DNA of 36,194 nucleotides, from contig NZ_BJLR01000002.1 of the NCBI RefSeq assembly GCF_006538745.1, positions 1 to 36,194 of the forward strand, written 5' to 3'. The translations under genes were made by a program, and so were the position numbers. This DNA comes from Cellulomonas cellasea (GTDB lineage: Bacteria > Actinomycetota > Actinomycetes > Actinomycetales > Cellulomonadaceae). Each line of letters starts with the position of its first letter. Positions within the stretch are counted from its first letter, which is position 1. Positions 7,964 through 16,261 of this stretch are shown here, piece by piece. The notes beneath the pieces were generated by a model. The model saw only the letters and a program-made list of their open reading frames with translations. It ran no database searches and had not been told where the DNA came from.

Positions 7964-9479
7964 CGAGCCGCGCGCCGAGCGGCCGGCCGCTGCCCCCACG
8001 GGTGGCGACCGGCCCATCGGCGCGCACGGGGCGCTGCACCGGATGGGCCTCGCGCAGGCCGACGCCACCGACCCGGCCGACCGGCCCGCGCGGCGCCCGG
8101 GCGCCGAGCGCGCGGAGTTCTGGGCCCGCACGCTGCGCGGGTGGGACGTCGCGTTCTACGTGATGGTCGCGATCGCCTGCGCGTCGTTCCTGTTCGACGG
8201 CCACGACCCGGCGGAGACGACGGTCTCGTTCGCCGCGATGGCCCTGCTCGCGACCGCGTACACCGCGATCGGGCGCCGGGCCGCGCTGCGGGGGGACGCC
8301 CGGCTCGCGCACACCTACCTCGCGGTGCTCGTCGTCGTCGTCGTGCTCGTCGTCCGCCTCGAGCCCATGGGGACGCTGCTGCTGTTCATCGCCTACTCCC
8401 AGATCTGGTTCTTCTGCCAGCGCCGGACCACCGCGGCGGCCATCGCGCTGGTGCTCGCCGTCGGAGCATCGGTCGCGATGGGCCTGCGCGGCTGGGCCGA
8501 CCGCGCGCAGTGGGTCGAGATCGCCGGGCAGATGGGCATCGGCCTGATGTTCAGCGTGCTCCTCGGGCTGTGGATCACGCAGATCGCCGAGCAGAGCGAG
8601 GAGCGCGCCGGCCTCATCGAGCGCCTCGAGGCCGCGCAGGCCGAGCTCGCCGCGACGAACCACGCCGCGGGGGTGCTCGCCGAGCGCGAGCGGCTGGCGC
8701 AGGAGATCCACGACACGCTCGCCCAGGGGTTCACGAGCGTCGTGATGCTCGCGCAGGCGGCCGGCGCCGAGCTCGACCGTGGGGCGGTCGACGCGACGCG
8801 GGGCCGGGTCGAGCAGATCGAGGACGTCGCACGCGAGAACCTCGCCGAGGCGCGGGCGCTCGTCGCCGCGTTCGGACCCGCCGGGCTGCAGCAGCAGGGT
8901 CTGCGCGACGCGCTCACCCGCCTCGCCGAGCGGTTCGCCGCCGAGACCGGCGTCCAGGTCGACGTGGACCTCGGGCAGGACGCACCGCTCTCGCGCGACA
9001 CCGAGGTCGTGCTGCTGCGGGGTGCGCAGGAGGCGCTCGCGAACGTGCGCAAGCACGCCGACGCCCGGCGCGTGCGGCTGCGGCTCGGCGTCGACGACGG
9101 AAGCGTCGAGCTCGAGGTGCACGACGACGGCCGCGGCATGCCGCCCGAGATGAGCCGCGGCGTCGGTCTGCGCGGGATGCACGAGCGCGTGCGCGCGGGC
9201 GGCGGGACGCTCGACGTCGGCGCGGCGCCGGGCGGCGGGACGCGGGTGCTCGTGCGGATGCCCGCGGCGGGGGTCGACGGGGGCGGGGGTGCCCCAGCCG
9301 GGGGTGCCGGGGGTGCCGGGGTCGGCGGTGCGGCAGTCGGCGGTGGCGCGGTCGGTGATGCGGCGATCGGCGACGCGGCGGTCGAGGGTGCCGGGGTCGG
9401 CGGAGAGGGCGCGGGCGATACTGGCGCCCGGTCCGCGAGCGCCGCGGCCCCGGCCGGCCGACCCGGAGGAGCATCGTGA
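7950..9479 (+). CDS. NarL/DesK-type sensor histidine kinase with Gly/Ala-rich C-terminal tail
   Basis: This is a 509-residue membrane kinase with a GTG start overlapping the permease gene by 14 nt. About six membrane helices (residues 65-207) with little extracytoplasmic sequence suggest sensing within the membrane. A coiled coil follows (EERAGLIERLEAAQAELAAT), then the HisKA_3 H-box (ERLAQEIHDTLAQG; phospho-acceptor H254) and an HATPase domain with N-box NVRKHADA and G-boxes DDGRGMP and GVGLRGMHER. After the ATPase domain comes an unusual tail of about 75 residues rich in Gly/Ala/Val. The response regulator start overlaps the stop (GTGA). It presumably phosphorylates the regulator to control the upstream exporter. 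Confidence 0.93.
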   Translation: MTRADEPRAERPAAAPTGGDRPIGAHGALHRMGLAQADATDPADRPARRPGAERAEFWARTLRGWDVAFYVMVAIACASFLFDGHDPAETTVSFAAMALLATAYTAIGRRAALRGDARLAHTYLAVLVVVVVLVVRLEPMGTLLLFIAYSQIWFFCQRRTTAAAIALVLAVGASVAMGLRGWADRAQWVEIAGQMGIGLMFSVLLGLWITQIAEQSEERAGLIERLEAAQAELAATNHAAGVLAERERLAQEIHDTLAQGFTSVVMLAQAAGAELDRGAVDATRGRVEQIEDVARENLAEARALVAAFGPAGLQQQGLRDALTRLAERFAAETGVQVDVDLGQDAPLSRDTEVVLLRGAQEALANVRKHADARRVRLRLGVDDGSVELEVHDDGRGMPPEMSRGVGLRGMHERVRAGGGTLDVGAAPGGGTRVLVRMPAAGVDGGGGAPAGGAGGAGVGGAAVGGGAVGDAAIGDAAVEGAGVGGEGAGDTGARSASAAAPAGRPGGAS

Positions 9480-10105
9480 ACCCCGTCCGCGTCCTGGTCG
9501 TCGACGACCACCCCGTCGTGCGCTCGGGGCTCACCGGGCTACTCGCCGCCGAGCCGGACATCGAGGTGGTCGGCGAGGCCGCGGACGGGCAGGCGGCGGT
9601 CGACGCCGCCCGCGCACTCCGGCCCGACCTCGTGCTGATGGACCTGCGCATGCCGGTGCTGGACGGCGCCGCCGCGACCGCCCGCATCCGCGCCGAGACG
9701 CCGTCCGTGCACGTGCTGGTGCTCACGACGTACGAGACCGACACCGACATCCTGCGGGCCGTCGAGGCCGGGGCGACCGGCTACCTGCTCAAGGACACCC
9801 CGCGCGAGCAGCTCGTCGCCGGGGTGCGGGCCGCCGCGCGCGGGGAGTCGGCGCTCTCCCCCACGGTCGCCCGCCGGCTCGTCGAGCAGCTCCGGTCCGA
9901 CCGTGACCGGCTCAGCGCGCGCGAGCTCGAGGTGCTCGCGGGCGTGGCGCGTGGGCTGTCGAACGCGGCGATCGGGCGCGAGCTGTTCATCGCCGAGGCG
10001 ACCGTCAAGACGCACCTGCTGCGCACGTTCACCAAGCTCGGGGTCGACGACCGCACGCGCGCGGTCACCATCGCGATCCAGCGCGGGATCCTGCCGGCGC
10101 CCTGA
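9476..10105 (+). CDS. NarL/LuxR-family response regulator
   Basis: This is a 209-residue two-domain regulator. The receiver domain has acidic residues in VVDDHPVV, phospho-acceptor D56 in LVLMDLRMPV, and conserved Thr and Lys in VLTTYE and YLLKDTPRE. The C-terminal GerE/LuxR helix-turn-helix includes LSARELEVLAGVARGLSNAAIG and ATVKTHL. The GTG start overlaps the kinase stop by 4 nt, so the pair is translationally coupled. It likely binds upstream of the ABC ATPase gene at about 5978-6182. Confidence 0.95.
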   Translation: MNPVRVLVVDDHPVVRSGLTGLLAAEPDIEVVGEAADGQAAVDAARALRPDLVLMDLRMPVLDGAAATARIRAETPSVHVLVLTTYETDTDILRAVEAGATGYLLKDTPREQLVAGVRAAARGESALSPTVARRLVEQLRSDRDRLSARELEVLAGVARGLSNAAIGRELFIAEATVKTHLLRTFTKLGVDDRTRAVTIAIQRGILPAP

Positions 10106-10120
10106 CCGGGCGTGCGCCGG
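10094..10120 (+). terminator. Possible terminator overlapping the response-regulator stop codon
   Basis: CCGGCGCCC (10094-10102) can pair with GGG (10108-10110) and CGCCGG (10115-10120) across a bulge. The hairpin is imperfect and includes the TGA. Confidence 0.3.
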
Positions 10121-10421
10121 TGCGGCATCGGCAGGGGGGCTACAGGGGACGCAAGGTTGCCGGGCTGCGGCGACGCGGGTTGCGGGGCAGCGGCGACGCG
10201 GGGTCGCAGGGACGCGGAGCTGCCGGGCTGTGGCGACGCGGGGACCGGGGCTGCGTGGAGCCGTCGTCGCGCGGCTGCCGGCGACGCCGTCAGGGCCGGT
10301 GCGGCGCTGCTGCCGACCGCCTCGGCGGCGTCCGCCCGTCACCCGGACGAGGGCCGGAGGCGGCGGCCACCCGGGGTCCCGGACTCCCGCGGATGTCGTT
10401 CGTGCCCCGATACTGTGCGGT
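10106..10421. other. 316-nt intergenic stretch with degenerate GCGGCGACGCGG repeats
   Basis: No convincing gene is present. Several imperfect copies of a short unit occur between about 10140 and 10260, for example GCCGGGCTGCGGCGACGCGG and GCCGGGCTGTGGCGACGCGG. The region ends in the leaderless promoter of the next gene. It could be a non-coding repeat remnant or a decayed coding tail. Confidence 0.4.
10411..10416 (+). promoter_or_regulatory. -10 box of a leaderless promoter for the anchored His/Pro-rich protein
   Basis: TACTGT fits TANNNT and ends 5 nt before ATG at 10422, placing the transcription start at about the first base of the start codon. No Shine-Dalgarno sequence is seen. Confidence 0.5.
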
Positions 10422-11594
10422 ATGCCCGAAAGCCTGAGCATCGTCGCCGGCGGCACCGCTGCCGTCGTCATGCTCGGCGTGGGCGTCTCCGTGATCTTCG
10501 CCGAGCCGAACGGACCCCGCGGCGCCGTCGCCGAGCCGATGGTCGTGACCGTCCCGCCCGTGATCGACCCCGCGCCCGCCTCGCCGCCCGGGTCCGCCGG
10601 GCAGCCGGCCGCGCGCGCAGGCGAGGGCGACGACCTCGACGCCGGGGACGACGCAGGACCGGCCGTCGAGGTGCCGGCGATCGCGCTCCGGCCGGAGGCG
10701 GCGTCGATGTCGGGGAGGTCGGCGGCGGTGCGTCAGGACGACGCAGCGCACGCCCGTCGCGCGGCTGCCGGGTCGGCGCAGGGCGGGCGAGCGGCGCGGG
10801 TCACCGGCGCGGCGGCGGACGAGGCGCGGTCGCGTGCTGTTCCCCCGGGCCCGACGGCGGCGGACGCGACGTCGCGGCCGTGGGGCGGAGCGGAGCGGTC
10901 GACCGGTGCGACGCCACGGTCGGTGCGGTCGTCCGAGCGCGCGGCAGAGGCGGAGGCGGACGGCCGAGGCGAGCGCACCTGGTCGGCGCGGTGGTCGAGC
11001 GACGCGGCCGGGACCTGGGCGCCGGGCGGCTCCCGCGGTGCGGACGAGCACGTGCACGCGTCGCGGCGCCCTGACGCGGATGCTCGCGGCCTCGCCGCAT
11101 CGCGCGCGGCCGTCCGAGAGGTGCCGAGGGGCCGAGAGAGCCGGGCCGGCGAGGCCAGGAGCCCGCAGTCCCCGGCGCGACAGGCGGGGCGCTCGCACGT
11201 CCCGCCCCCGCAGGTCCCCGCGACGCGGGTCCCCGCCCCGCACGTGCCACCACGCGACGTCCCGCCGGCACAGGTTCCCCGCCCGCACGCCGCACCACGT
11301 CCGGTCCCGGCGGAGCACGCCCCCGCTCAGGCCGCGCCGGCTCATCCGCAGGCGCCCGCACCACGCACCGAGGCCGCCCCGCCTCCCCCGCCGAGCGGTC
11401 GCCACCCCGGACGCGCCGACGCACCCCGTCCGACCCGCGGCCGGGCGGACGCGACCTCCGCGCACCCTCAGACACCGGCGTCGGCCCCGCGCCACGCGGA
11501 CCCTGCCCGGCCCGGCCACCAGAGCGGTCACCGTGGCGCCCCGGGCGCTGTCCCGCACGGCGGTACCCCCACCACCCACGGCGGGACGTGGTGA
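10422..11594 (+). CDS. Membrane-anchored Pro/Ala/Arg/His-rich low-complexity protein, coupled to a two-component system
   Basis: This is a 390-residue protein with one hydrophobic segment at about residues 7-26. About 360 residues of low-complexity, presumably extracytoplasmic sequence follow. The middle is Ala/Arg/Ser-rich with scattered Trp. The last 150 residues are Pro/His/Arg-rich with a repeated x-V-P pattern (HVPPPQVPATRVPAPHVPP). I recognise no family. Low complexity and extreme GC raise the question whether it is real, but a leaderless promoter sits at the ATG and the stop overlaps the start of the next gene (TGATG at 11592-11596), which favours translation. His-rich tails often bind metal ions, and Pro-rich ones can span the cell wall. 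Either could present a signal to the kinase encoded next. Confidence 0.65.
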   Translation: MPESLSIVAGGTAAVVMLGVGVSVIFAEPNGPRGAVAEPMVVTVPPVIDPAPASPPGSAGQPAARAGEGDDLDAGDDAGPAVEVPAIALRPEAASMSGRSAAVRQDDAAHARRAAAGSAQGGRAARVTGAAADEARSRAVPPGPTAADATSRPWGGAERSTGATPRSVRSSERAAEAEADGRGERTWSARWSSDAAGTWAPGGSRGADEHVHASRRPDADARGLAASRAAVREVPRGRESRAGEARSPQSPARQAGRSHVPPPQVPATRVPAPHVPPRDVPPAQVPRPHAAPRPVPAEHAPAQAAPAHPQAPAPRTEAAPPPPPSGRHPGRADAPRPTRGRADATSAHPQTPASAPRHADPARPGHQSGHRGAPGAVPHGGTPTTHGGTW

Positions 11595-13114
11595 TGCGCT
11601 CGGCCCGACGACGCCGGGGCCGCGCGCCGCACGACCGCGTCGCGCACCTGACCGTCCGCGCGCGCGTGCTCTCGGCCGTCCTGCTGCTCGCGGCGCTCGC
11701 GGTCGTCATCGCGGGCGCGACCGCGTACCTGCTGCAGGCGCAGCGCACCGACAAGCGCATCGACGACTCGCTCGTCCGCGCGATCGACGTCCTGCGCTTC
11801 GTGACCGCCGAGGGACCCGACGCCGAGCGCAACCCCGAGCTCGAGTTCACGACCGTGGCCGACCTGCTCTACGCGGCCGTGCAGCGTCGCGGGTTCACCG
11901 AGCACGAGGGCGTGCTCGCGCTCGTCGACGGCGAGCCGCGCTGGCTCGCGTCGACGTCGGTGCCGCTGCGCCTCGAGGCGGACGAGGAGCTGCTCCGCCG
12001 GCTCGCCGCGGTCTCCCCCGACGACCCCGTCGAGCTGCAGACCGTGCGCACGTCGGTGACCGAGTACCGGCTCGTCGCGATGCCCGTCTCCGTCACGGGC
12101 GACCCGCACCAGGGCCTGTTCGTCGTCGCCATCGACCGGCGGGCCGAGATCGCGACGATGTCGAAGGTCTACACCTCCTACGCGTCGGTCGCGCTGGGCT
12201 CGCTCCTCGTGATCGCGCTCGTCGCGTGGTTCGTCGTCGGGCGCCTGCTGCGGCCCGTGCGGCTGCTGCGCGACACCGCGCGGCACATCACCGAGTCGGA
12301 CCTGTCGGAGCGCATCTCGGTCAGCGGCTCCGACGACCTGTCCGACCTCGCGCGCACCGTCAACGCGATGCTCGACCGCCTCCAGAACGCGTTCGGGTCG
12401 CAGCGCGAGCTGCTCGACGACGTCGGCCACGAGCTGCGCACGCCGCTGACGATCGTGCGCGGCCACCTCGAGCTGCTCGACCCGGACGACCCCGACGACG
12501 TGCGCGCGACCCAGGCGCTCGCGCTCGACGAGCTCGACCGCATGCACCGGCTCGTCAACGACCTGATGACGCTCGCGACGGCCGAGCGGCCGGACTTCGT
12601 GCGCGTCGCCCCGACCGACGTCGGGCGGCTCACGGACGACGTGCTCGACAAGGCCCGCGGGCTCGGGGACCGGCGCTGGCAGGTCGCCGCCCGGGCCGAC
12701 GCGACCGTGCTCGTCGACTCCCAGCGCGTGACGCAGGCGTGGCTCCAGCTCATCGCGAACGCCGTCTCGGTGTCCGCGCCGGGCACGTGGATCCGCATCG
12801 GCAGCGAGATCCGCTCGGGCCGGGTGCTGCTGTGGGTGCGCGACGAGGGCCCCGGCGTGCCGCCCGAGGAGGAGGCGCGCATCTTCGAGCGCTTCCACCG
12901 GGGCCGCGCCGACCGCATCGGCCGCCGGGGCGACGGCGCCGGTCTGGGCCTGCCGATCGTCGCTGCGATCGCCGCGGCGCACCACGGCCGCGTGACCCTC
13001 GAACGGCCGCCGCTCGGCGCGGGCACCGGAGCCGTCTTCGTACTCGACCTGCCCGCGCTGGACCTCGTCGAAGAACCCCGCCTCACCCCCGCCGAGCTGT
13101 TGGAGCAGACATGA
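11594..13114 (+). CDS. OmpR-type sensor histidine kinase (HAMP-HisKA-HATPase)
   Basis: This is a 506-residue kinase. The first membrane helix is at about 22-44 and the second at about 196-216, flanking a sensor domain of about 150 residues. A HAMP domain follows (RLLRPVRLLRDTARHITESDLSERI). The HisKA H-box is LLDDVGHELRTPLTIVRGHLE (H279 is the phospho-acceptor). The HATPase domain has RDEGPGVPPEEEARIFERF and GAGLGLPIVAAIA. I chose ATG at 11594 because it overlaps the stop of the upstream gene. In-frame GTGs at 11588 and 11591 add two residues at most. The regulator gene overlaps its stop by 4 nt. The signal is unknown. Confidence 0.94.
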   Translation: MRSARRRRGRAPHDRVAHLTVRARVLSAVLLLAALAVVIAGATAYLLQAQRTDKRIDDSLVRAIDVLRFVTAEGPDAERNPELEFTTVADLLYAAVQRRGFTEHEGVLALVDGEPRWLASTSVPLRLEADEELLRRLAAVSPDDPVELQTVRTSVTEYRLVAMPVSVTGDPHQGLFVVAIDRRAEIATMSKVYTSYASVALGSLLVIALVAWFVVGRLLRPVRLLRDTARHITESDLSERISVSGSDDLSDLARTVNAMLDRLQNAFGSQRELLDDVGHELRTPLTIVRGHLELLDPDDPDDVRATQALALDELDRMHRLVNDLMTLATAERPDFVRVAPTDVGRLTDDVLDKARGLGDRRWQVAARADATVLVDSQRVTQAWLQLIANAVSVSAPGTWIRIGSEIRSGRVLLWVRDEGPGVPPEEEARIFERFHRGRADRIGRRGDGAGLGLPIVAAIAAAHHGRVTLERPPLGAGTGAVFVLDLPALDLVEEPRLTPAELLEQT

Positions 13115-13788
13115 CACAGATCCTCATCGCCGAGGACGAGGAACGCATCGCCGCGTTCATCGCCAAGGGCCTGCGGTCCGAGGGCTTCGCGACCGCGACG
13201 GTCGCGACCGGTGCGGAGGCGCTCGCGCTGGCCCGCACCGGGGAGTACGCGCTGCTGGTGCTCGACCTCGGGCTCGCCGACATGGACGGGTTCGACGTGC
13301 TGCGCCAGCTCCGCGAGACGGGGGCGCGCCTGCCGGTCATCATCCTCACGGCGCGCAGCTCGGTGACCGACACCGTGACGGGTCTCGAGTCCGGCGCCGA
13401 CGACTACATGGCCAAGCCGTTCCGGTTCGAGGAGCTCCTCGCGCGCGTGCGGCTGCGGCTGCGCACCCCGCAGGTCGTCGGCGAGGTCGCGACGCTCACG
13501 CACGGGCCGCTCCAGCTCGACCTGCGCACCCGCCGGATGCGGGTCGGCTCGCAGGAGGTCGACCTGTCGGCGCGCGAGTTCGCGCTCGCCGAGACGTTCC
13601 TGCGCCACCCCGGGCACGTCCTGAGCCGCGAGCAGCTGCTCTCGCAGGTGTGGGGATACGACTTCGACCCCGGCTCGAACGTCGTCGACGTGTACGTCCG
13701 GTACCTGCGCAAGAAGCTCGGTGCCGAGCACTTCGACACCGTGCGCGGGGTCGGCTACCGGCTCGTGGACGCGACCGCGGGCGTCTGA
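13111..13788 (+). CDS. OmpR/PhoB-family response regulator
   Basis: This is a 225-residue protein. The N-terminal receiver has acidic pocket AEDEERIAAF, phospho-acceptor D52 in LLVLDLGLADMDG, Thr/Ser in ILTARSS and Lys in MAKPFRFEELLAR. The C-terminal winged helix includes LSAREFALAETFLRHPGHVLSREQLLSQVWG and VVDVYVRYLRKKLG, ending VRGVGYRL. The ATG overlaps the kinase stop (ATGA), so the two form a standard coupled pair. Targets cannot be read from the window. The upstream His/Pro-rich gene is a plausible autoregulated target. Confidence 0.96.
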   Translation: MTQILIAEDEERIAAFIAKGLRSEGFATATVATGAEALALARTGEYALLVLDLGLADMDGFDVLRQLRETGARLPVIILTARSSVTDTVTGLESGADDYMAKPFRFEELLARVRLRLRTPQVVGEVATLTHGPLQLDLRTRRMRVGSQEVDLSAREFALAETFLRHPGHVLSREQLLSQVWGYDFDPGSNVVDVYVRYLRKKLGAEHFDTVRGVGYRLVDATAGV

Positions 13789-13894
13789 CGCAGGGCCCGG
13801 GCCGGCGCGTCCGGGCCGGCGCGCGAGGTCCGGGGCACGGCGCCGCAGCGCCGCGTCGGCGTGGGCCCGGGCGGCCGACCGCCGCGCGTCCTGG

Positions 13895-13900
13895 CACACT
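13895..13900 (+). promoter_or_regulatory. -10 box of a leaderless promoter for adenosine deaminase
   Basis: CACACT (one mismatch from TANNNT) ends 6 nt before GTG at 13907. No Shine-Dalgarno sequence is present in between. The 118-nt gap upstream also carries a direct repeat CCGGGCCGGCGCG. Confidence 0.4.
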
Positions 13901-13906
13901 GGCGGC

Positions 13907-15001
13907 GTGCGAGACGTGGCCCTCCTCCCCAAGGCCCACCTCCACCTGCACTTCACCGGCTCGATGCGCACCGCGACCCTCGGCGACCTCGCCGAGCAGT
14001 CCCGGGTGCGGCTCCCCGCGGCGCTGCTCGACGGCGACCCGCTGCGGGTCCCCGCCGACGAGCGCGGCTGGTTCCGGTTCCAGCGCCTGTACGACGCGGC
14101 CCGGGCGTGCGTGCGCAGCGAGGCGGCGCTGCGCCGGATCGTCGACGAGGCGGCCGCGGACGACGCCGCCGAGGGCTCCGGCCGGCTCGAGCTGCAGGTG
14201 GACCCGACGTCGTACGCGCCGTACGTCGGCGGGCTGTCCGCGGCGCTCGAGATCATCCTCGACGAGGCCCGCGGCGCGAGCGCACGGCACGGCGTCGAGG
14301 TCGCGCTCGTCGTCGCCGCGTCGCGCATGCGCCACCCGCTCGAGGCCCGGACGCTTGCGCGGCTCGCCGCACGCCACGCGGGCGAGGGACCCGGTGAGGT
14401 CGTCGGGTTCGGGCTGAGCAACGACGAGCGGCGCGGGGACACCGAGGAGTTCGCGCCGGCGTTCGCGATCGCCCGCCGCGCGGGCCTCGCGTCCGTCCCG
14501 CACGGCGGCGAGCTGCTCGGCCCCGAGCACGTCGCGGACGTCCTGGACCACCTCGCACCCGACCGGCTCGGGCACGGCGTGCGGACCGCCGAGGACCCCG
14601 CGCTGCTCGCCCGGGTCGTCGAGAGCGGGGTCGCGCTCGAGCTGTGCCCCGCGTCGAACGTGTCGCTCGGCGTGTACCGGCAGGCGTCGGACGTCCCGCT
14701 GCGGGCGCTCGTGGACGCGGGTGCGACGATCGCGCTCGGCGCCGACGACCCGCTGCTGTTCGGCTCGCGCCTCGCGGCGCAGTACCGGACCGCGCGCGAC
14801 GTGCACGGCTTCGACGACGACGCCCTCGCCGGGCTCGCGCGGGGCTCGATCCGGGCGAGCCGTGCCAGCACCGCGACGCGGGACCGGCTGCTCGCGGGCG
14901 TCGACGCGTGGCTCGCGACCCCGCCGGGCGGCCCTTCGGACCCACCGCCGGGGCACGAGGTACGAGCCGCGCCCTCGGCGACGCCGGCCGACGCGGGCTG
15001 A
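13907..15001 (+). CDS. Adenosine deaminase-family protein
   Basis: This is a 364-residue metal-dependent amidohydrolase. The metal-binding HxH is in LPKAHLHLHFTGSMR at the N-terminus. Further family motifs are FGLSNDER, the His of VPHGGELLG (catalytic region), RLGHGVR, LELCPASNVSLG and the terminal metal/catalytic pair in LGADDPLLFG. It converts adenosine or deoxyadenosine to inosine in purine salvage, although some ADA-like proteins act on other purines. The GTG at 13907 was chosen because it directly follows a -10 box and begins just before the first motif. The last 20 residues are a poorly conserved Pro/Ala tail. It stands alone, convergent with the CU044_5270-like gene. Confidence 0.9.
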   Translation: MRDVALLPKAHLHLHFTGSMRTATLGDLAEQSRVRLPAALLDGDPLRVPADERGWFRFQRLYDAARACVRSEAALRRIVDEAAADDAAEGSGRLELQVDPTSYAPYVGGLSAALEIILDEARGASARHGVEVALVVAASRMRHPLEARTLARLAARHAGEGPGEVVGFGLSNDERRGDTEEFAPAFAIARRAGLASVPHGGELLGPEHVADVLDHLAPDRLGHGVRTAEDPALLARVVESGVALELCPASNVSLGVYRQASDVPLRALVDAGATIALGADDPLLFGSRLAAQYRTARDVHGFDDDALAGLARGSIRASRASTATRDRLLAGVDAWLATPPGGPSDPPPGHEVRAAPSATPADAG

Positions 15002-15083
15002 CGCGAACGAGGCGGGACGACGCGGCGACGCGCCCGACGCCCGGCATCCCGACGGGGCCACGGCACGCTGCCCACGGACGACA

Positions 15084-15136
15084 CCCGCCGCCGGCACCGC
15101 CCGCCGTACCGCCCGCCCGCCGCCGGCACCGCCCGC
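15084..15136. repeat. Direct 21-bp repeat in the convergent gap
   Basis: A 21-bp sequence beginning CCCGCCGCCGGCACC is present twice with no mismatch (15084-15104 and 15116-15136), 32 bp apart, between the 3' ends of the deaminase and the CU044_5270-like gene. No clear terminator hairpin was seen here. Confidence 0.7.
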
Positions 15137-15160
15137 GTCAGTGCTCAGGCGCGCAGCCGC

Positions 15161-16261
15161 TCAGGCGCTCTCGTCGACCCACGCCCGGGTGAGGTAAGCG
15201 TCGAACCCGACGACCGCCGGCGCGGGCACCCCGTACCCCGCGGACTCGTCCACGAGCACGCGCTCGACCCCGACGAGCGACCCGTCCGCGGGGTCGACGA
15301 GCAGGATGGGCCGCACGGGCGCACCGACCTCCGACCCGACGGTGATCGCGACGGCCCGCCGCCCCGCACGGTCGAGCACCCCGCCGAGGGTCACGAGCCG
15401 CTCCTCGCCCGCGAGCGCCGACCACACCGCGGCGTCGACCCGCCCGCTGACGACCGCGCGCTCCTGCACCCGCGCCGTCCCCTCGAGCAGGCACACCGCG
15501 GTCTCGTCGGGCGTGGGCTCGCGCGCCGCGCACACGGTCCCGTCGAGCAGGCGCTCGCGCAGCACGTCGGGCGTGAGGCCGGCGAGGGTGTCGAGCGTCG
15601 GGGCGTCGCTCGCACCGGGACCGAACGTCTGCTCCTCGGGCGGCTCGGACGCCGCGCCCCCGTCGGGCAGGCGCCCGCCGACCTCGAGGGGCTCCCCCGA
15701 GCGCTCGATCATGCGCAGGGACCCGTCGGGCCGCACCCACGTGTCGACCGTGCCCGGCACGACGGCGGCGCGCGTCCCGCGGCTGTCGGTCGTGCCCTCG
15801 AACGTCCAGCGCGCGACGTGCACGTACTGCACGTCACCCGTGCGCGGCGGCTCGACCCGGGCGCTCGCCGCGTCCGCGAGCGAGGCCAGCACGGGGGCCG
15901 CCTCGTCGCCGGTCGCCTCCGCGAGCTCGGTGTCGACCACGAGCCCGTAGCTCAGCAGCGGCGGGGTGTCGGCGACCGCGCGGGGCGTGCCGAGCGGATC
16001 GGCGAGCACCGCGACGGCGACGGCCGTCACCGCGGCGACCCCGACCGCGACCCGCACCGGCAGACCGTCCCGGGTGCGGCCCGCTCGCGCGCGCACCTCG
16101 CGGGGCAGGGGCCGGCGCGACGGGTCGGGCGGGGTGCGGACGATCCGGTCGAGGGCCTCGCGTGCGGCGGGGCGCTCGTGGGCCCGGTCGAGCACGCGCT
16201 CGGGCACCGGGTTCGCGCCGCCGAGCAGCGCCCGGACCTTGTGGACCTCGTGGTCGTTCAT
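15161..16261 (-). CDS. CU044_5270-family membrane protein, partner of the ECF sigma factor
   Basis: This is a 366-residue protein. Its N-terminal cytoplasmic region of about 80 residues starts MNDHEVHKVRALLGGANPVPE. One membrane helix follows (about 83-101, VAVGVAAVTAVAVAVLADPLG) and then a large extracytoplasmic domain of about 260 residues. This layout, with DTWVRPDGSLRMIE and an acidic C-terminus, matches the actinobacterial CU044_5270 family, usually encoded directly after an ECF sigma factor. The ATG overlaps the sigma factor stop (ATGA at 16258-16261). A role as membrane-bound regulator or anti-sigma-like partner is inferred from context; no classical zinc anti-sigma motif is visible. 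Confidence 0.82.
   Translation of the reverse strand: MNDHEVHKVRALLGGANPVPERVLDRAHERPAAREALDRIVRTPPDPSRRPLPREVRARAGRTRDGLPVRVAVGVAAVTAVAVAVLADPLGTPRAVADTPPLLSYGLVVDTELAEATGDEAAPVLASLADAASARVEPPRTGDVQYVHVARWTFEGTTDSRGTRAAVVPGTVDTWVRPDGSLRMIERSGEPLEVGGRLPDGGAASEPPEEQTFGPGASDAPTLDTLAGLTPDVLRERLLDGTVCAAREPTPDETAVCLLEGTARVQERAVVSGRVDAAVWSALAGEERLVTLGGVLDRAGRRAVAITVGSEVGAPVRPILLVDPADGSLVGVERVLVDESAGYGVPAPAVVGFDAYLTRAWVDESA

Noticed and set aside
12178-15129. Long antisense open frame of over 900 codons opposite the kinase/regulator and deaminase genes
   Set aside because: Its translation is Arg/Ala/Ser-rich without domains, and it mirrors well-supported plus-strand genes. Such frames are expected in very GC-rich DNA.
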